Shown here one piece after another: positions 24,570 through 34,512 of a DNA stretch of 64,000 nucleotides; positions within the stretch are counted from its first letter, which is position 1; the number at the start of each line of letters is the position of its first letter. The DNA comes from Aeromicrobium erythreum. Lineage in GTDB: Bacteria; Actinomycetota; Actinomycetes; Propionibacteriales; Nocardioidaceae. The position numbers were made by a program, and so were the translations under genes. The stretch lies in assembly GCF_001509405.1 (NCBI RefSeq), contig NZ_CP011502.1, forward strand, positions 1,674,001 to 1,738,000. The letters are read 5' to 3'. The notes beneath the pieces are model-generated. The model was given only the letters and a program-made list of their open reading frames with translations. It ran no database searches and was not told the DNA's origin.

Positions 24570-25406
24570 ATGAAGAAGATCGTCTACGCGCTGGCGTTCG
24601 GCATCGGCTACGTGCTCGGCGCCCGAGCCGGCCGCGAGCGGTACGAGCAGCTGCGTGACGCGGCGGAGCGCTTCCAGTCCGATCCGCGCGTGCAGGACGC
24701 GGTGCACAAGGCCGAGGCGTTCGCCGAGGACGCCGTGCACGCCGTCCGCGACGAGGACAAGCGCCACGAGGTCGTCGACTCGCTGAAGGGTACGGTCGGC
24801 ACCGTCCGCGCCCAGGCCACCGGCGCGGCCGAGGCGGTCAAGGAGACCGTCGAGGACGCCACGGACGGAGACCTGTCCAGCACCGTCGAGAGCGTCAAGG
24901 ACACCGCGAAGGACCTGAAGGACGAGGCCGTCTCCAAGGCCGAGGACGTCAAGGACGCCGCCGACGAGGGCGGGCTGTCCGAGGCGGTCGACACGGCCAA
25001 GGACGCCGCGAAGGACGTCAAGGACGAGGCGGTCTCGAAGGCCGAGGACGTGAAGGACGCTGCCGACGAGGGCGGGCTGTCCGAGGCGGTCGACACGGCC
25101 AAGGACGCCGCGAAGGACGTCAAGGACGAGGCGGCCGAGCAGGCCGGAGAGGTGCGCGAGAAGGTCGCCGAGGCCGCGCCGCGCTCGAGCGACGAGGACG
25201 CGATCGCCGACGCCGTCGGATCGGCCCAGCAGGGCGCCAAGCACGTGCGCGACGAGTCGGCCGAGGCGGTCGAGCGCGTGGCGCAGAAGGCCCAGGGCGC
25301 TGCCGACGAGACCGGCACGCCTGCGGCGCTCGAGGACCCCGACGCGCACATCCCCGAGGTCGAGGACGAGATCGTCCACACCTCAGGTCCTGACGACCAG
25401 CGCTGA
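24570..25406 (+). CDS. YtxH-like protein with long alpha-helical Lys/Glu/Ala repeats
   Basis: The 278-residue product opens MKKIVYALAFGIGYVLGARAGRERYEQLRDAA, the YtxH/gas-vesicle-protein-like membrane anchor with a GYVLGARAGRERY signature. The rest is one long amphipathic, charged helix region with KxEDVKDAADEGG and AVDTAKDAAKDVK motifs, LEA-like in composition. A 34-residue unit is repeated exactly twice (see the repeat entry). A ribosome site (GGGAGGA) precedes the ATG. It ends with an acidic tail. Its role is unknown; similar proteins are stress-associated. Confidence 0.85.
   Translation: MKKIVYALAFGIGYVLGARAGRERYEQLRDAAERFQSDPRVQDAVHKAEAFAEDAVHAVRDEDKRHEVVDSLKGTVGTVRAQATGAAEAVKETVEDATDGDLSSTVESVKDTAKDLKDEAVSKAEDVKDAADEGGLSEAVDTAKDAAKDVKDEAVSKAEDVKDAADEGGLSEAVDTAKDAAKDVKDEAAEQAGEVREKVAEAAPRSSDEDAIADAVGSAQQGAKHVRDESAEAVERVAQKAQGAADETGTPAALEDPDAHIPEVEDEIVHTSGPDDQR
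24921..25124 (+). repeat. Two in-frame 102-bp repeats inside the YtxH-like gene
   Basis: Units 24921-25022 and 25023-25124 differ at four third-codon positions only; the last 60-odd bases are identical. Both encode the same 34 residues. A third unit begins at 25125 and diverges after a few codons. Confidence 0.9.
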
Positions 25407-25417
25407 TCCTCAGCGAG

Positions 25418-25455
25418 GAAGGCCCCGCACGGACCCACGTCCGCGCGGGGCCTTC
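25418..25455. terminator. Hairpin after the YtxH-like gene
   Basis: Arms of 17 bases (GAAGGCCCCGCACGGAC and GTCCGCGCGGGGCCTTC) pair with one mismatch across a CCAC loop. It lies between converging genes and can end both. Confidence 0.75.
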
Positions 25456-25473
25456 GCGCGTCGTGTCGCCGAC

Positions 25474-26208
25474 TCAGGTCGACGGCTGACCGAGCCGCGC
25501 GCGGACCTGGTCGAGCACCCGCGGCGGGAACTCGTGGGTGCGGCGACAGCGCTCCACCAGGTAGAGGATCTTGTTGAGTCGGGGGCCCGGCAGCTCGACG
25601 CCGCGCGACTCCAGGGCCGGTCGCAGGACGTTGCGGTCGAACGCGCCGTCGCTGCGCTCAGGCTCCTCGCGCCAGCGCGCGAACGCCTCCTTCAGCTGCG
25701 CGTGCCCGACCACGCCGTGCTCCGGCGACAGGGCCACCGCGATCGCCGCCACGAGCCAGGCGTCGTCGTGCTGCAGCGCGTCGACGTCGAGCTGGACGGT
25801 GCCGGTGCCCGCCGGCGCCAGCGTCGGCGGGTCGAAGTCGACGACGAGGTCGATGCTGAGGTCGGGGAAGCGCAGGCTCACGCGCGTGCCGGGCGCCGTG
25901 AGCGACATCCGCTGACCAGGGACGGGTGTCGACGCGTCGCCGTCCGGTGTCACGACCTCCACGACCACGCCGTTCGCGCGCTGCCCGCGGTGGAGCACGG
26001 GATGTCCGGCGCCGGCCTGCACGACCACCGCGGGGTCGCTGAGGTAGGGGAGTCGGACGAACACGTACGTCGAGCCGGCGATCTCCTCGACGGCCACGGA
26101 CCTCTGCTCGGGCAGCGTCATCCGTCGCGCGAGCACCAGCTTCCCGCCGGGGTCCACGACCGTACGACCCGACGACTCGGGTCCGACCGACCAGCCGATG
26201 CGCAGCAC
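25474..26208 (-). CDS. Hypothetical protein, beta-rich N-terminus and helical C-terminus
   Basis: I do not recognise this 244-residue protein. The first about 130 residues are rich in beta strand (VLRIGWSVGPESSGRTVVDPGG, VSLRFPDLSIDLVVDF), possibly an FHA-like sandwich, and the last about 90 form helices with HGVVGHAQLKEAFARW and LNKILYLVERCRR, perhaps a winged helix. I chose GTG 26208, because the minus strand has AGGAGGGA 8 bases upstream; the longer ATG frame at 26364 runs through the divergent ohr control region and has Arg-rich noise. It is divergent from ohr and close to an FHA/kinase pair, which is suggestive only. Confidence 0.7.
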   Translation of the reverse strand: MLRIGWSVGPESSGRTVVDPGGKLVLARRMTLPEQRSVAVEEIAGSTYVFVRLPYLSDPAVVVQAGAGHPVLHRGQRANGVVVEVVTPDGDASTPVPGQRMSLTAPGTRVSLRFPDLSIDLVVDFDPPTLAPAGTGTVQLDVDALQHDDAWLVAAIAVALSPEHGVVGHAQLKEAFARWREEPERSDGAFDRNVLRPALESRGVELPGPRLNKILYLVERCRRTHEFPPRVLDQVRARLGQPST

Positions 26209-26273
26209 GCTTCCGTCCCTCCTGTCTCGACGACGTCGATCATGCCAGCACCCGGCGGACACGCCTGACCGCT

Positions 26274-26306
26274 CAATGCATTGCACACGATGTAATCGTG
26301 TGCAAT
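26274..26306 (+). promoter_or_regulatory. Palindromic operator before the hydroperoxide reductase gene
   Basis: ATTGCACACGAT (26280-26291) and ATCGTGTGCAAT (26295-26306) are perfect 12-base arms around GTA. CAATGCATTG (26274-26283) is a second palindrome overlapping the left arm. Size and setting fit an OhrR/MarR-type dimer site that would sense organic hydroperoxides, but no ohrR gene is adjacent. Confidence 0.7.
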
Positions 26307-26362
26307 GATAGTGCCGAGGGTGCGGCACGGGCCGCCCCGATCCCCGACTCCCAGGAGGAACC

Positions 26363-26788
<426 letters not shown>

Positions 26789-26836
26789 GAGACCCGCACG
26801 CCACGTCCTGGCCGGGGCGTGTCGTGCCCTGGGAAA

Positions 26837-26868
26837 GAGCCGCGGTGGAACATGTTCCACCGCGGCTC
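26837..26868. terminator. 32-bp perfect palindrome after ohr
   Basis: Arms of 16 bases, GAGCCGCGGTGGAACA and its complement, meet with no spacer. As RNA it would be a 14-bp stem with a CATG loop, a plausible terminator 48 bases after the ohr stop. As DNA it could be a regulator site before the FHA gene. Confidence 0.6.
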
Positions 26869-26902
26869 GCCTGTTCCTGGCGCCTCGTCCGACGATGGCA
26901 GC

Positions 26903-27904
26903 ATGACCACGCTCACCTCCCTCGCCACGAACCTGTTGATCCTCGTCGCCTTCGTCGGCGTGGTCCTCGTGGGACTGCGCGTCGCCCAGAGCATCTTCGG
27001 CACCGGCTCCAAGAAGGCCGCGGCCACCGAGGCCGCGGCGCGTCTCGTCGCGTACCCGACCGGCTCGGCCGCGGTGCTCCGCCGGCGGTTCGTCAAGGCG
27101 CTCACCGGCCAGCACGTGGTGATGCCGAGCGGCGACCGGGTGGCGTTCAGCGAGCTCGTCGTGCGGGTCTCGCCGGAGGACCTCGAGCGGCTCGACCCCG
27201 ACGGCGACGTCGACCGGCTCGGCGAGGACGCGGCGAAGCTGTACCTGACGCACGCCGAGCGCGAGGGCTGGAGCACGCCCGAGGAGGTGCGCGTGGAGGT
27301 CGAGGTCGACCCCGCGCTGCGACCCGGCTGGGTGCCTCCGGCCCGGGGCAGTCGCACGGGCGCCTCCGTGCGACGTCCGCTCGAGTCGTCCGCTCGACCC
27401 GAGCGGCAGCCCGTCGTCCCCGACTGGGACGTCGTCGCCGACCTCACGCCCACCGCGTCGACCGCTCCGGCCGCGCCGACGCCGCTGCCCGCGCGGACCG
27501 ACGTGCCTGCCGCGCAGGAGACGATGGCCTTCCCCGTCCTCGTGCCGGCCGACGCCACCCCGACCGTCGCCGGCGCACGCGACCTGTTCCTGCACCGAGG
27601 CGCCCACAGCGTCCGCGTGCCGCGCGACGGCGTCACCGTCCTCGGACGGCTGCCCGAGAGCCCGTTGCCGCTGGAGGAGCCGGAGATCTCCTACCGTCAC
27701 GCCGAGCTGCGGCTGCTCGGCGGCTCGTGGCAGGTGCGCGACGCCGGAAGCACCAACGGCACCTCGGTCGACGGCGAGCGCATCGGCGACACGTGGGTGA
27801 CGGTGCGTGACGGTGCCGTCCTCGCGCTCGCCGGGATCAAGGTCGCCGTCGGCTCCGACACGCACGGCACGGTGGCCGTGTCAGGCGTTTCGCGTCGGCC
27901 GTGA
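26903..27904 (+). CDS. FhaA-like membrane-anchored FHA-domain protein
   Basis: The 333-residue product has an N-terminal membrane segment (residues about 8-30), a DUF3662-like region ([18 protein letters not shown] to ALRPGW, about 45-145) and a C-terminal FHA domain (about 230-325: [31 protein letters not shown]). FHA domains bind phosphothreonine and pair with Ser/Thr kinases. It is directly upstream of one, which may phosphorylate it. I started at ATG 26903 ([14 protein letters not shown]), where the membrane segment begins; a longer frame from 26819 includes a palindrome. Confidence 0.85.
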   Translation: MTTLTSLATNLLILVAFVGVVLVGLRVAQSIFGTGSKKAAATEAAARLVAYPTGSAAVLRRRFVKALTGQHVVMPSGDRVAFSELVVRVSPEDLERLDPDGDVDRLGEDAAKLYLTHAEREGWSTPEEVRVEVEVDPALRPGWVPPARGSRTGASVRRPLESSARPERQPVVPDWDVVADLTPTASTAPAAPTPLPARTDVPAAQETMAFPVLVPADATPTVAGARDLFLHRGAHSVRVPRDGVTVLGRLPESPLPLEEPEISYRHAELRLLGGSWQVRDAGSTNGTSVDGERIGDTWVTVRDGAVLALAGIKVAVGSDTHGTVAVSGVSRRP

Positions 27905-27915
27905 CAATGGTGCCC

Positions 27916-29730
<1,815 letters not shown>

Positions 29731-29736
29731 CCGAGC

Positions 29737-30690
29737 TCAGCGGGCCAGGAGGCGGCGGGCACCGGTGGGCCACCAGGTGCCGGCGTTCGGGCCGCCCTCG
29801 CACTGACCGTCGGACTCGCCGGGCCGCTTGACCCACAGGTAGGCGTCGAGGCCGTTGCGGTCGACGATCGTCGGCGTGTGCCCGAGGCGCGCGGCCGGCG
29901 GGTTGCACCAGACGCCCGGCGTCACGGGCTTGGCCGCGCCGTTGCGCGAGGTGTCGACGACGTACCGCTTGCCCTTGACGCCGAGCTTCGCGAGCTCGGC
30001 CACGACGGCGGCACCGTAGGTGCGCTCCTCGCTCGTCGGCCGGAAGTTGGAGGTGTTGGTGGCCAGGCCACGCGCGTCGCGGACACCGGCCGACACCAGG
30101 CGCTTCGCCATGTCCTGCGGCGTGATCCACCGGCTGTGCCCGGCGTCGATGTAGACCCAGACACCTGCCCGCGCCAGGCTCCGCGTCGCGTACCGCAGCA
30201 GTGCGGTGCGATCGCCCTGGCCGGAGCACGCGCCGAGCAGGGCGAGGGCGTCGGGCTCCAGCACGACCATCGCGTACCGGCCGCGCAGCCCCTTGGCGAC
30301 CTGGTCGACCCAGGCCTTGTACTGGGTCGGGTTGAGGCCGCCGGCGGAGTGCTGCCCGCAGTCGCGTCCGGTGATCGCGTAGACCGCGAGCAACGGGGTG
30401 CGCTTCGCGCGACGCGCCCGGTCGGCGTACTCGGCGGCGACCGACGCCACCTTGGAGGCCGGGTACCCCTCGGTCAGCCAGAAGGCCTGCGCGCGCGACC
30501 CGATGGGCGCATAGCGCTTGTCCTTCACCGCCGCGCGCGCCGACGCCGTCGTGGGGTCGACGTAGACCGCGCGGGTCAGGCGCGGGTCCTTGGCCGCCTC
30601 GGCCGGGGCGGTGGCAGCGAGCACGGACAGCACGAGGCACACCAGCGTCAGCACCGACACCGGCGGCCCGACGCGTCGCACGGCTCCCAC
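29737..30690 (-). CDS. Secreted glycoside hydrolase family 6 (cellulase-type) protein
   Basis: The 317-residue product begins with a signal peptide (VRRVGPPVSVLTLVCLVLSVLAATAPAEA). The GH6 fold is seen in AFWLTEGYPASKV, VYAITGRDCGQHSAGG and VLEPDALALLG (catalytic acid Asp) and in DAYLWVKRPGESDG with TNTSNFRPTSEE. GH6 enzymes hydrolyse beta-1,4-glucan from the end or inside the chain. There is no carbohydrate-binding module, so soluble or short glucans, or polymer within the envelope, may be the substrate. Start GTG at 30690 or 30693 is uncertain. It converges on the kinase gene with 6 bases between. Confidence 0.88.
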   Translation of the reverse strand: MGAVRRVGPPVSVLTLVCLVLSVLAATAPAEAAKDPRLTRAVYVDPTTASARAAVKDKRYAPIGSRAQAFWLTEGYPASKVASVAAEYADRARRAKRTPLLAVYAITGRDCGQHSAGGLNPTQYKAWVDQVAKGLRGRYAMVVLEPDALALLGACSGQGDRTALLRYATRSLARAGVWVYIDAGHSRWITPQDMAKRLVSAGVRDARGLATNTSNFRPTSEERTYGAAVVAELAKLGVKGKRYVVDTSRNGAAKPVTPGVWCNPPAARLGHTPTIVDRNGLDAYLWVKRPGESDGQCEGGPNAGTWWPTGARRLLAR

Positions 30691-30752
30691 CACTCGGCCG
30701 ATCCTACGGCCGCCGGGTCGTGCGCGCCGACTTTGCGCCGAACCCGACCCGT

Positions 30753-31997
30753 TCAGACCCGTGCCACGCCGTCGAAGCCATCGCGCGGCGCTGACAGCCC
30801 GAAGATCTTCGCGATCGTCGGAGCGACGTCGATCGTCGCGGCGCGCTCGCTGAGCACCGCCGGTCGGACGGCGCCGCCGGTGAGGAAGAACGGGATGGCC
30901 TCCGTCGCCGGGTGGCCGTGGTTGCCCGGGATCGGGTTGGAGTACAGGTCGGGGTCGGAGAAGCGGTAGCCCGACTTGCAGTAGACGACGAGGTCGCCCG
31001 CCTTGGCGCCGAGGCGCAGCTGCGCCGTCGTGCGGACGCTGAGCACGCCCGGCGTCGCCAGCGCCACCCGCGTGGCCTCGGCCAGCGCACGGGACCGGTC
31101 GGCGCTGCGGCCGAGGAAGCTGATCACGTCGGCGCCGCCGTTGTCGGCGATCGCGACCTGGCCCTCCAGCAGGGCGTTGCCCTTGAAGGCGCGGGTCAGG
31201 CTGATGAGCCGGTCGGGGTCGCTCCAGTCCATGGAGTGGTCCGCCAGCACGACGACGGTCGTGGACGACCAGGTGCTGCGGGTGCGCAGCCAGGAGACGA
31301 ACGAGCCGATCTGCGCGTCGGTGGAGGTGAGCGCCGTGCGGCGCAGCACCTGCAGGTTGGAGCCCGTGAGGTCGCTGTGCCCGAAGCGGTCGATGTCGCC
31401 GAAGTTCGCGAACACGAGGTGCGGGTCGGCCTCGGAGATCATCGTGCGCAGCGCGCTCATCGTGAATACGTCGAGGGCGTGGTTGGTCACCGGCAGCAGC
31501 GGGAACGGCTCCCAGCGGTAGGTCGCCCGCGTGCCGAACACGCTGTAGAGGTAGTCCTTGCTGAGCACCGAGCCGGTGGTGAGCCCGCGCTCGCGCAGGC
31601 GCTCGAGCATGGTGGGGAAGACGATGTCGGTCGGCTCGCCGCACGTGCGCACCTCCTGCCGCGCACGGTCGTAGATCGAGTTCGCCGGGACGCCGCTGCG
31701 GTCCGGACGCACGCCGGTCATCATCATCACGTGGTTGGGGATGGTCTCCGCGATCGGCATGGATCGGGCCTGCGGGAACCACCGGCCAGCAGCGCGCAGC
31801 GCGTGCAGGTTCGGGGTCGACTCGGGCGTGATCTCGTCAGGTCGGCAGCCGTCGATGACCAGCACGTACACGCGCTTGGACGTGACGGGCGCGGCCGAGG
31901 CCCACGGGGCGCCGGCAGCGCCGGAGAGGACGACGGCACCACCGGTGGCGGCGGCCGCGCGCAGCACGGTCCGTCGGTCGAGCTGGGGGGCGCTCAT
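30753..31997 (-). CDS. Tat-exported alkaline phosphatase/nucleotide pyrophosphatase-family protein
   Basis: The 414-residue product starts with a twin-arginine signal (MSAPQLDRRTVLRAAAATGG) and belongs to the type I phosphodiesterase/nucleotide pyrophosphatase group of the alkaline phosphatase superfamily. Zinc ligands and nucleophile are seen in YVLVIDGCRPDEI (Asp), PIAETIPNHVMMMTG (Thr/Ser nucleophile), VLADHSMDW (Asp-His) and PGNHGHPATEAI (His). It probably hydrolyses phosphodiester or phosphonate bonds outside the membrane. Its ATG overlaps the stop of the PhoD gene upstream, so the two are translated together. Confidence 0.9.
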   Translation of the reverse strand: MSAPQLDRRTVLRAAAATGGAVVLSGAAGAPWASAAPVTSKRVYVLVIDGCRPDEITPESTPNLHALRAAGRWFPQARSMPIAETIPNHVMMMTGVRPDRSGVPANSIYDRARQEVRTCGEPTDIVFPTMLERLRERGLTTGSVLSKDYLYSVFGTRATYRWEPFPLLPVTNHALDVFTMSALRTMISEADPHLVFANFGDIDRFGHSDLTGSNLQVLRRTALTSTDAQIGSFVSWLRTRSTWSSTTVVVLADHSMDWSDPDRLISLTRAFKGNALLEGQVAIADNGGADVISFLGRSADRSRALAEATRVALATPGVLSVRTTAQLRLGAKAGDLVVYCKSGYRFSDPDLYSNPIPGNHGHPATEAIPFFLTGGAVRPAVLSERAATIDVAPTIAKIFGLSAPRDGFDGVARV

Positions 31998-33568
31998 GCG
32001 CTGGCTCCTGTCGTGGGCTGGCTGACCTTGCGGACCTTCTGGGCCGAGGCCGGGACCTCGTAGGACGTCGACCAGCTGGCGGTCGCGGCGCGGTCGGCGC
32101 GGCTGCTGATGACGTACCAGTCCATCTGCACGCGAGCCGGTGTCACGTCCAGGACCGAGAAGCCGTGGTTGTCGAAGTCGAGGTGCTTGACGTGACGGTT
32201 CGCCGTCTTGATCGCCTCCTCGACCCCCACCGACGCGGTGCGCGGGGGTGCCCCGAGGATGTCCTTGAGGTTGTTGCTGGTCACCGACGTGCAGACGAGC
32301 TCGGTGCCGACGGTCGTGCTGAACGGGTAGGTGCCGGGGTCCGTCGGCAGGTCGCAGGCCCACGCCGAGTGGATGTCGCCGGTCAGGAAGACCGTGTCGG
32401 TGATGTTCTGGTCGGCGAGGTGCTCGAGCACCTGCCGACGCTCGACCGTGTAGCCGTCCCACTGGTCGGTGTTGTACTGCACGCCCTCCGCGGGCAGCAG
32501 CCCGATGGAGTCCTGGAGGCCGTCGCGCACGCGGTTCGGCAGCGGCGGGACCAGCACGGGGGAGATCATCACCGGGTTGCCCACGAGCTTCCACTGCGAG
32601 GCGGTCGTGCTGAGCCCGCGCTTCAGCCAGGCGATCTGGTCGTCGCCGGCGATCTTGCGGCCGGCGTCGTCGCGCGACGGCACCTGGGTGAATGCGCCTC
32701 CCGGGGCGGTGCGGTAGCTGCGCAGGTCGAGCATCGAGAGCTCGGCGAGCCGGCCGAACGTGAACCGGCGGTAGATCTGCGTGCCGTCGCCGAGCCGGGC
32801 CGTGCCGCTCAGCCGCACGGGCATCCACTCGTCGTAGGCGCGGTAGGCCGCGGCCCGACGGGCCGCCCAGGAGCCCTCCGTGGCGGGGTCGTGGTTCTCC
32901 GCGCCCTGGAGCCAGGCGTCGTTGGCCGACTCGTGGTCGTCCCACGTGCAGATGAACGGGACGGAGCGGTGCAGGGTCTGCAGGTCCGGGTCGGTCTTGT
33001 AGAGCGCGTGCCGACGGCGGTAGTCCGAGAGCGACACGATCTCGTGCGTCGGGTCGGCCTGGCGCACGACGACGTTCTTCTGGCCCATGGCGTACTCGCC
33101 GGTGCCGTACTCGTAGATGTAGTCGCCGAGGTGCAGGACGACGTCGACCTGCTGCTGCGCGAGGTGGCGGTAGGCGCTGAAGTAGCCGGCCTCGTAGTTG
33201 GCGCAGGACACGACGCCGAAGCGCATCCGCGCGGGTGCGGCGTTCGTCGCCGGCGCGGTGCGGGTACGGCCGGTCGTCGAACGCTTCCGCTGGTAGGAGA
33301 AGCGGTAGTAGTACGTCGTGCCGGGGGCGAGCCCGGTCACGTCGACCTTGACGGTGTGGTCCTGGGCGGCGCTCGTCGTCGCGGTGCCTCGACGCACCAC
33401 GCGCCGGAAGGCACGGTCGAGGGCGACGACCCACGAGACCTCGGCACGCGGTCCGCGGCCGGAGCCGGGCGTGGCGCTCGCGGTGGGGGTCACCCGCGTC
33501 CACAGGACGACGGCGGTGGGCAGGGGGTCGCCGGAGGCCACCCCGTGGCGGAAGAAGGTCACGGTCAT
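31994..33568 (-). CDS. PhoD-like alkaline phosphatase
   Basis: This 524-residue product has the PhoD family motifs: RHGVASGDPLPTAVVLWTRV at the start, VSCANYEAGYFSAY and VVLHLGDYIYEYG (Fe/Ca ligands), TWDDHESANDAW and FLTGDIHSAWACD. PhoD enzymes are calcium/iron phosphodiesterase/monoesterases of the cell surface. Unusually, no signal peptide is seen before the mature start MTVTFFRHGVASGDP. The upstream sequence in frame is open but holds no recognisable Tat signal, so either the start is wrong or the enzyme is exported with a partner or acts inside. Its stop overlaps the start of the second phosphatase (ATGA). Confidence 0.9.
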   Translation of the reverse strand: MTVTFFRHGVASGDPLPTAVVLWTRVTPTASATPGSGRGPRAEVSWVVALDRAFRRVVRRGTATTSAAQDHTVKVDVTGLAPGTTYYYRFSYQRKRSTTGRTRTAPATNAAPARMRFGVVSCANYEAGYFSAYRHLAQQQVDVVLHLGDYIYEYGTGEYAMGQKNVVVRQADPTHEIVSLSDYRRRHALYKTDPDLQTLHRSVPFICTWDDHESANDAWLQGAENHDPATEGSWAARRAAAYRAYDEWMPVRLSGTARLGDGTQIYRRFTFGRLAELSMLDLRSYRTAPGGAFTQVPSRDDAGRKIAGDDQIAWLKRGLSTTASQWKLVGNPVMISPVLVPPLPNRVRDGLQDSIGLLPAEGVQYNTDQWDGYTVERRQVLEHLADQNITDTVFLTGDIHSAWACDLPTDPGTYPFSTTVGTELVCTSVTSNNLKDILGAPPRTASVGVEEAIKTANRHVKHLDFDNHGFSVLDVTPARVQMDWYVISSRADRAATASWSTSYEVPASAQKVRKVSQPTTGASA

Positions 33569-33654
33569 CTCAACGACGCACCCTGGCAGAGGTCCCTGTC
33601 CTGGAGGTGAACAGTCGGCGACCGGCCGACGCGTCGATCGCCGCCGTCGGTTGC

Positions 33655-33660
33655 TAGCGT
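33655..33660 (+). promoter_or_regulatory. Putative -10 of bluB (leaderless)
   Basis: TAGCGT fits TANNNT and ends 6 bases before the GTG of bluB. No ribosome site is present, so a leaderless transcript is likely. Confidence 0.5.
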
Positions 33661-33666
33661 CGCCGG

Positions 33667-34317
33667 GTGAGCCAGCACGCGTACGCCGCGCACGAGCGGG
33701 AGGTCGTCCACCGGGTCATCGCGGAACGTCGCGACATGCGGCACTTCGCCGGCGGCGAGGTCCCGGCCGACGTGCTGGCGCGGCTGCTGGAGGCCGCCCA
33801 CCGGGCGCCGAGCGTGGGACTCATGCAGCCGTGGCGCTTCGTCCGGGTCACCGACGGCGCGCTCCGGCAGCGTCTGCACGCGCACGTCGACGCCGAGCGT
33901 CGGCTGACCGCGGAGGCGATGGGGGAGCGGGCCGAGGAGTTCATGCGGCTGAAGGTCGAGGGCGTCCTCGACTGCGCCGAGCTGCTGGTGGTCGCGCTGC
34001 CCGACGGACGAGAGGAGCACGTGTTCGGCCGACGCACCATGCCGCACATGGACCTCGCCTCGGCGGCGTGCGCCATCCAGAACCTCTGGCTGGCGGCGCG
34101 GGCCGAGGGCTACGGCATGGGCTGGGTGTCGATGTTCGACCCCGCCGTCGTCGCGCGCGAGCTCGCGATGCCCGACGGTGCGGAGCCGGTCGCGCTGCTG
34201 TGCCTCGGGCCGGTCGAGGCCTTCTACGAGCGCCCGATGCTCGAGGAGGAGCACTGGACCAGCCCCCGCCCGCTGACGGACCTGGTCGCGGAGAACCACT
34301 GGCCCGCCGAGCGGTGA
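33667..34317 (+). CDS. bluB: 5,6-dimethylbenzimidazole synthase
   Basis: The 216-residue protein is a nitroreductase-fold FMN enzyme that breaks down FMNH2 to make 5,6-dimethylbenzimidazole, the lower ligand of vitamin B12. Family marks are RRDMRHFAGGEV, LEAAHRAPSVGLMQPWRF, RRTMPHMDLASAACAIQNLWLAARAEGYGMGWVSMFDP and the C-terminal HWTSPRPL. Length fits BluB and is shorter than bifunctional forms. The GTG start has no ribosome site but a TANNNT box 6 bases before. It stands alone, with no other cobalamin genes around, yet it fits the B12-dependent reductase nrdJ in this window. Confidence 0.95.
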   Translation: MSQHAYAAHEREVVHRVIAERRDMRHFAGGEVPADVLARLLEAAHRAPSVGLMQPWRFVRVTDGALRQRLHAHVDAERRLTAEAMGERAEEFMRLKVEGVLDCAELLVVALPDGREEHVFGRRTMPHMDLASAACAIQNLWLAARAEGYGMGWVSMFDPAVVARELAMPDGAEPVALLCLGPVEAFYERPMLEEEHWTSPRPLTDLVAENHWPAER

Positions 34318-34512
34318 CGCCCAGACCCTTGACCTGTCGTTGACGGTCGGTTCTCATGGAGGAGCCGTCCGACGCCCTCCTCACCGGCGCGGGCGAGGGA
34401 GGATGACCTTCTCTCGGGACGGGCGGCGGGGCCGGGTCGCTTCCCCTGGGCCGGTCCTGCCGCCTCTCACCGGACGTCCGACGGCGACGTCGTCGCCAGC
34501 GCGTGACCTCCG

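Noticed and set aside
32000-33503. N-terminal extension of the phosphatase frame on the minus strand
   Set aside because: Overlaps the PhoD gene in another frame; the Tat signal at 31997 marks the true start.
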